From positions 1 to 6,537 of the forward strand of contig JASBSE010000232.1 of NCBI GenBank assembly GCA_030149115.1: 6,537 nt of DNA, written 5' to 3'. Positions 5,094 to 6,537 of the stretch are shown here, piece after piece (positions within the stretch are counted from its first letter, which is position 1; each line of letters opens with the position of its first letter). Below the pieces are notes generated by a model that was given only the letters and a program-made list of their open reading frames with translations, was not told the origin of the DNA and did not search any database. Source of the DNA: Winogradskyella sp. (lineage in GTDB: Bacteria > Bacteroidota > Bacteroidia > Flavobacteriales > Flavobacteriaceae). A program made the translations under genes and the position numbers.

Positions 5094-6537
5094 TTGGCTA
5101 AAAAGGCAAAAAAAGAAACACCATTAATGAAGCAGTACAATGCTATAAAAGCAAAGTATCCTGATGCATTATTGCTGTTTAGAGTTGGGGATTTTTATGA
5201 AACCTTTGGAAGTGATGCTGTAAAAGCATCCAAAATACTAGATATTATCTTAACCAAACGAGGTGCAGGTAGCGATAGCGAAACTGAATTGGCAGGTTTT
5301 CCACATCATTCATTAAATACCTATTTACCAAAGTTGGTAAAAGCAGGTGAACGTGTGGCAATTTGCGATCAGCTTGAAGATCCTAAACAAACCAAAAAAA
5401 TTGTTAAGCGAGGAGTTACAGAATTGGTAACACCTGGTGTAGCATTAAATGATGATATTTTACATTCTAAGTCTAACAACTTTTTGTGTGCTGTTCATTT
5501 TGATAAAACCTACATCGGAATTTCGTTTTTAGACATTTCAACAGGTGAATTTTTAACTTCTCAAGGAGATGCAGAATATATAGATAAGTTACTTCAGAAT
5601 TTTAATCCTAGTGAAGTGCTTATTTCAAAAAAATGCAGAAAGACCTTCAGTGAAACGTTTGGAAATGATTTTCATACTTTTTATCTCGAAGACTGGGTAT
5701 TTCAGGCAGATTACGCCAACGAAACATTAACCAAGCATTTTAACACTAAGACCTTAAAAGGATTTGGTGTAGAAGATTTATATGAAGGTATTATTGCTTC
5801 AGGTGTTGTGTTGCATTATTTAAGTGAAACAAGGCATAATAAGTTAGAGCATATTGCAACCATTTCTAGGATTGCTACAGACGATTACGTTTGGATGGAT
5901 AAATTCACCATTAGAAATTTAGAATTATACCATTCTACCAATGCCAATGCGGTAACCCTAATTAACGTTATAGACAAAACAATTTCGGCAATGGGAGGTC
6001 GTACCTTAAAGCGTTGGTTAGCCTTACCATTAAAACATGCCGAAAAAATAAAGCAACGACATGAAGTTGTTAAGTATTTATTGGAGCATGATGTTGTGCT
6101 TCAAAAAATGCAAGGACAAATAAAGCATATTGGAGATATAGAACGTCTTATTTCTAAAATTGCAACCACTAAGGTGAGTCCACGTGAAGTGATTCAGCTT
6201 AAAAATTCTTTAGAGGCAATTGTCCCAATAAAATCTATTGTGGAAAGTTGTGAAAATGAAGCCTTAAAAATTATTGGAAGTAGTCTTCATAATTGCGATT
6301 TGCTTCGCGAAAAAATAAAGCAAACGCTAAACGAAGAGGCTCCGGTTAATGTCTTAAAAGGGAATACTATTGCTGAAGGTTTTTCTGAAGAACTCGATGA
6401 ACTCAGAGGCTTGTCAAAGTCTGGTAAGGATTATCTAGATAAAATGCTAGAGCGCGAAAGTGAACGTACAGGTATTCCTTCATTAAAAATAGCATCAAAC
6501 AATGTTTTTGGCTATTACATTGAAGTTAGAAATACAC
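5094..6537 (+). CDS. mutS: DNA mismatch repair protein MutS, N-terminal part (3' end outside window)
   Basis: The frame is open to the right edge, giving 481 codons from TTG 5094. MutS recognises mispaired or looped DNA and starts methyl-independent or methyl-directed repair with MutL. The mismatch-binding domain shows FRVGDFYETFG with the intercalating Phe34 and its partner Glu36 (Phe36/Glu38 in E. coli), then AGFPHH (67-72) and VAICDQLEDPK. A connector domain follows, then the core/lever domain with ISAMGGRTLKRWLALP (Met300), and part of the clamp ending at FGYYIEVRNT. The ATPase domain with its Walker motifs and the dimer helices lie beyond the window. Start choice: family members I know from Flavobacteriaceae begin MAK...TPLMKQYN, which fits TTG 5094 (LAKKAKKETPLMKQYN). 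ATG 5070 would add 8 residues (MKQKYTFL) and is partly inside a hairpin. ATG 5127 would remove conserved residues. The start remains uncertain. Confidence 0.94.
   Translation, partial: MAKKAKKETPLMKQYNAIKAKYPDALLLFRVGDFYETFGSDAVKASKILDIILTKRGAGSDSETELAGFPHHSLNTYLPKLVKAGERVAICDQLEDPKQTKKIVKRGVTELVTPGVALNDDILHSKSNNFLCAVHFDKTYIGISFLDISTGEFLTSQGDAEYIDKLLQNFNPSEVLISKKCRKTFSETFGNDFHTFYLEDWVFQADYANETLTKHFNTKTLKGFGVEDLYEGIIASGVVLHYLSETRHNKLEHIATISRIATDDYVWMDKFTIRNLELYHSTNANAVTLINVIDKTISAMGGRTLKRWLALPLKHAEKIKQRHEVVKYLLEHDVVLQKMQGQIKHIGDIERLISKIATTKVSPREVIQLKNSLEAIVPIKSIVESCENEALKIIGSSLHNCDLLREKIKQTLNEEAPVNVLKGNTIAEGFSEELDELRGLSKSGKDYLDKMLERESERTGIPSLKIASNNVFGYYIEVRNT

Noticed and set aside
1..6537. 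Mobile element, CRISPR array, defence or biosynthetic system
   Set aside because: All coding sequence is accounted for by conserved housekeeping families; no transposase, terminal repeats, spacer arrays or unusual composition were seen.

Overview
This is ordinary chromosomal DNA that most likely comes from a member of the Flavobacteriaceae (Bacteroidota). The evidence is AT-rich coding sequence, Skp/OmpH signal peptides ending in NAQ or SAQ, no convincing Shine-Dalgarno sequences, TAnnTTTG-type -7 promoter elements, and the gene order bamA - ompH - ompH - murI that I recall from this group. No mobile element, CRISPR array, rRNA or tRNA was seen.

Layout. (1) Bases 1-1257 hold the 3' two-thirds or so of a bamA-like outer-membrane assembly gene, open at the left edge. 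(2) Bases 1258-1410 are a regulatory spacer with a near-consensus sigma-54 (-24/-12) site and a weaker -7-like element. (3) Two tandem Skp/OmpH periplasmic chaperone genes follow. The first (1411-2499) has a very long, highly charged C-terminal tail, and the second (2531-3031) has the standard short form. (4) A strong intrinsic terminator (3055-3088) runs directly into a -7-like promoter element and the start of murI, glutamate racemase (3095-3874). (5) On the opposite strand lie an RNA 2'-O-methyltransferase of the SpoU/TrmH family (4959-4426) and a gamma-class carbonic anhydrase-like hexapeptide protein (4399-3878). They form a probable two-gene operon that converges on murI with only 3 bases between the stop codons. 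(6) A divergent intergenic region with a hairpin leads to the 5' two-thirds or less of mutS, cut by the right edge.

How the genes work together. The left half is an envelope-biogenesis block. BamA folds outer-membrane proteins, the Skp-like chaperones keep their unfolded precursors soluble in the periplasm, and MurI supplies D-glutamate for peptidoglycan. The right half is housekeeping: RNA modification, a carbonic anhydrase-like protein and mismatch repair.

Nothing here amounts to a previously undescribed system. The points most worth checking are the sigma-54-like promoter in front of the chaperone genes, the fused terminator/promoter at murI, the tail of the first OmpH protein, and the hairpin that overlaps an upstream ATG of mutS. 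No stretch longer than 300 bases lacks a gene.
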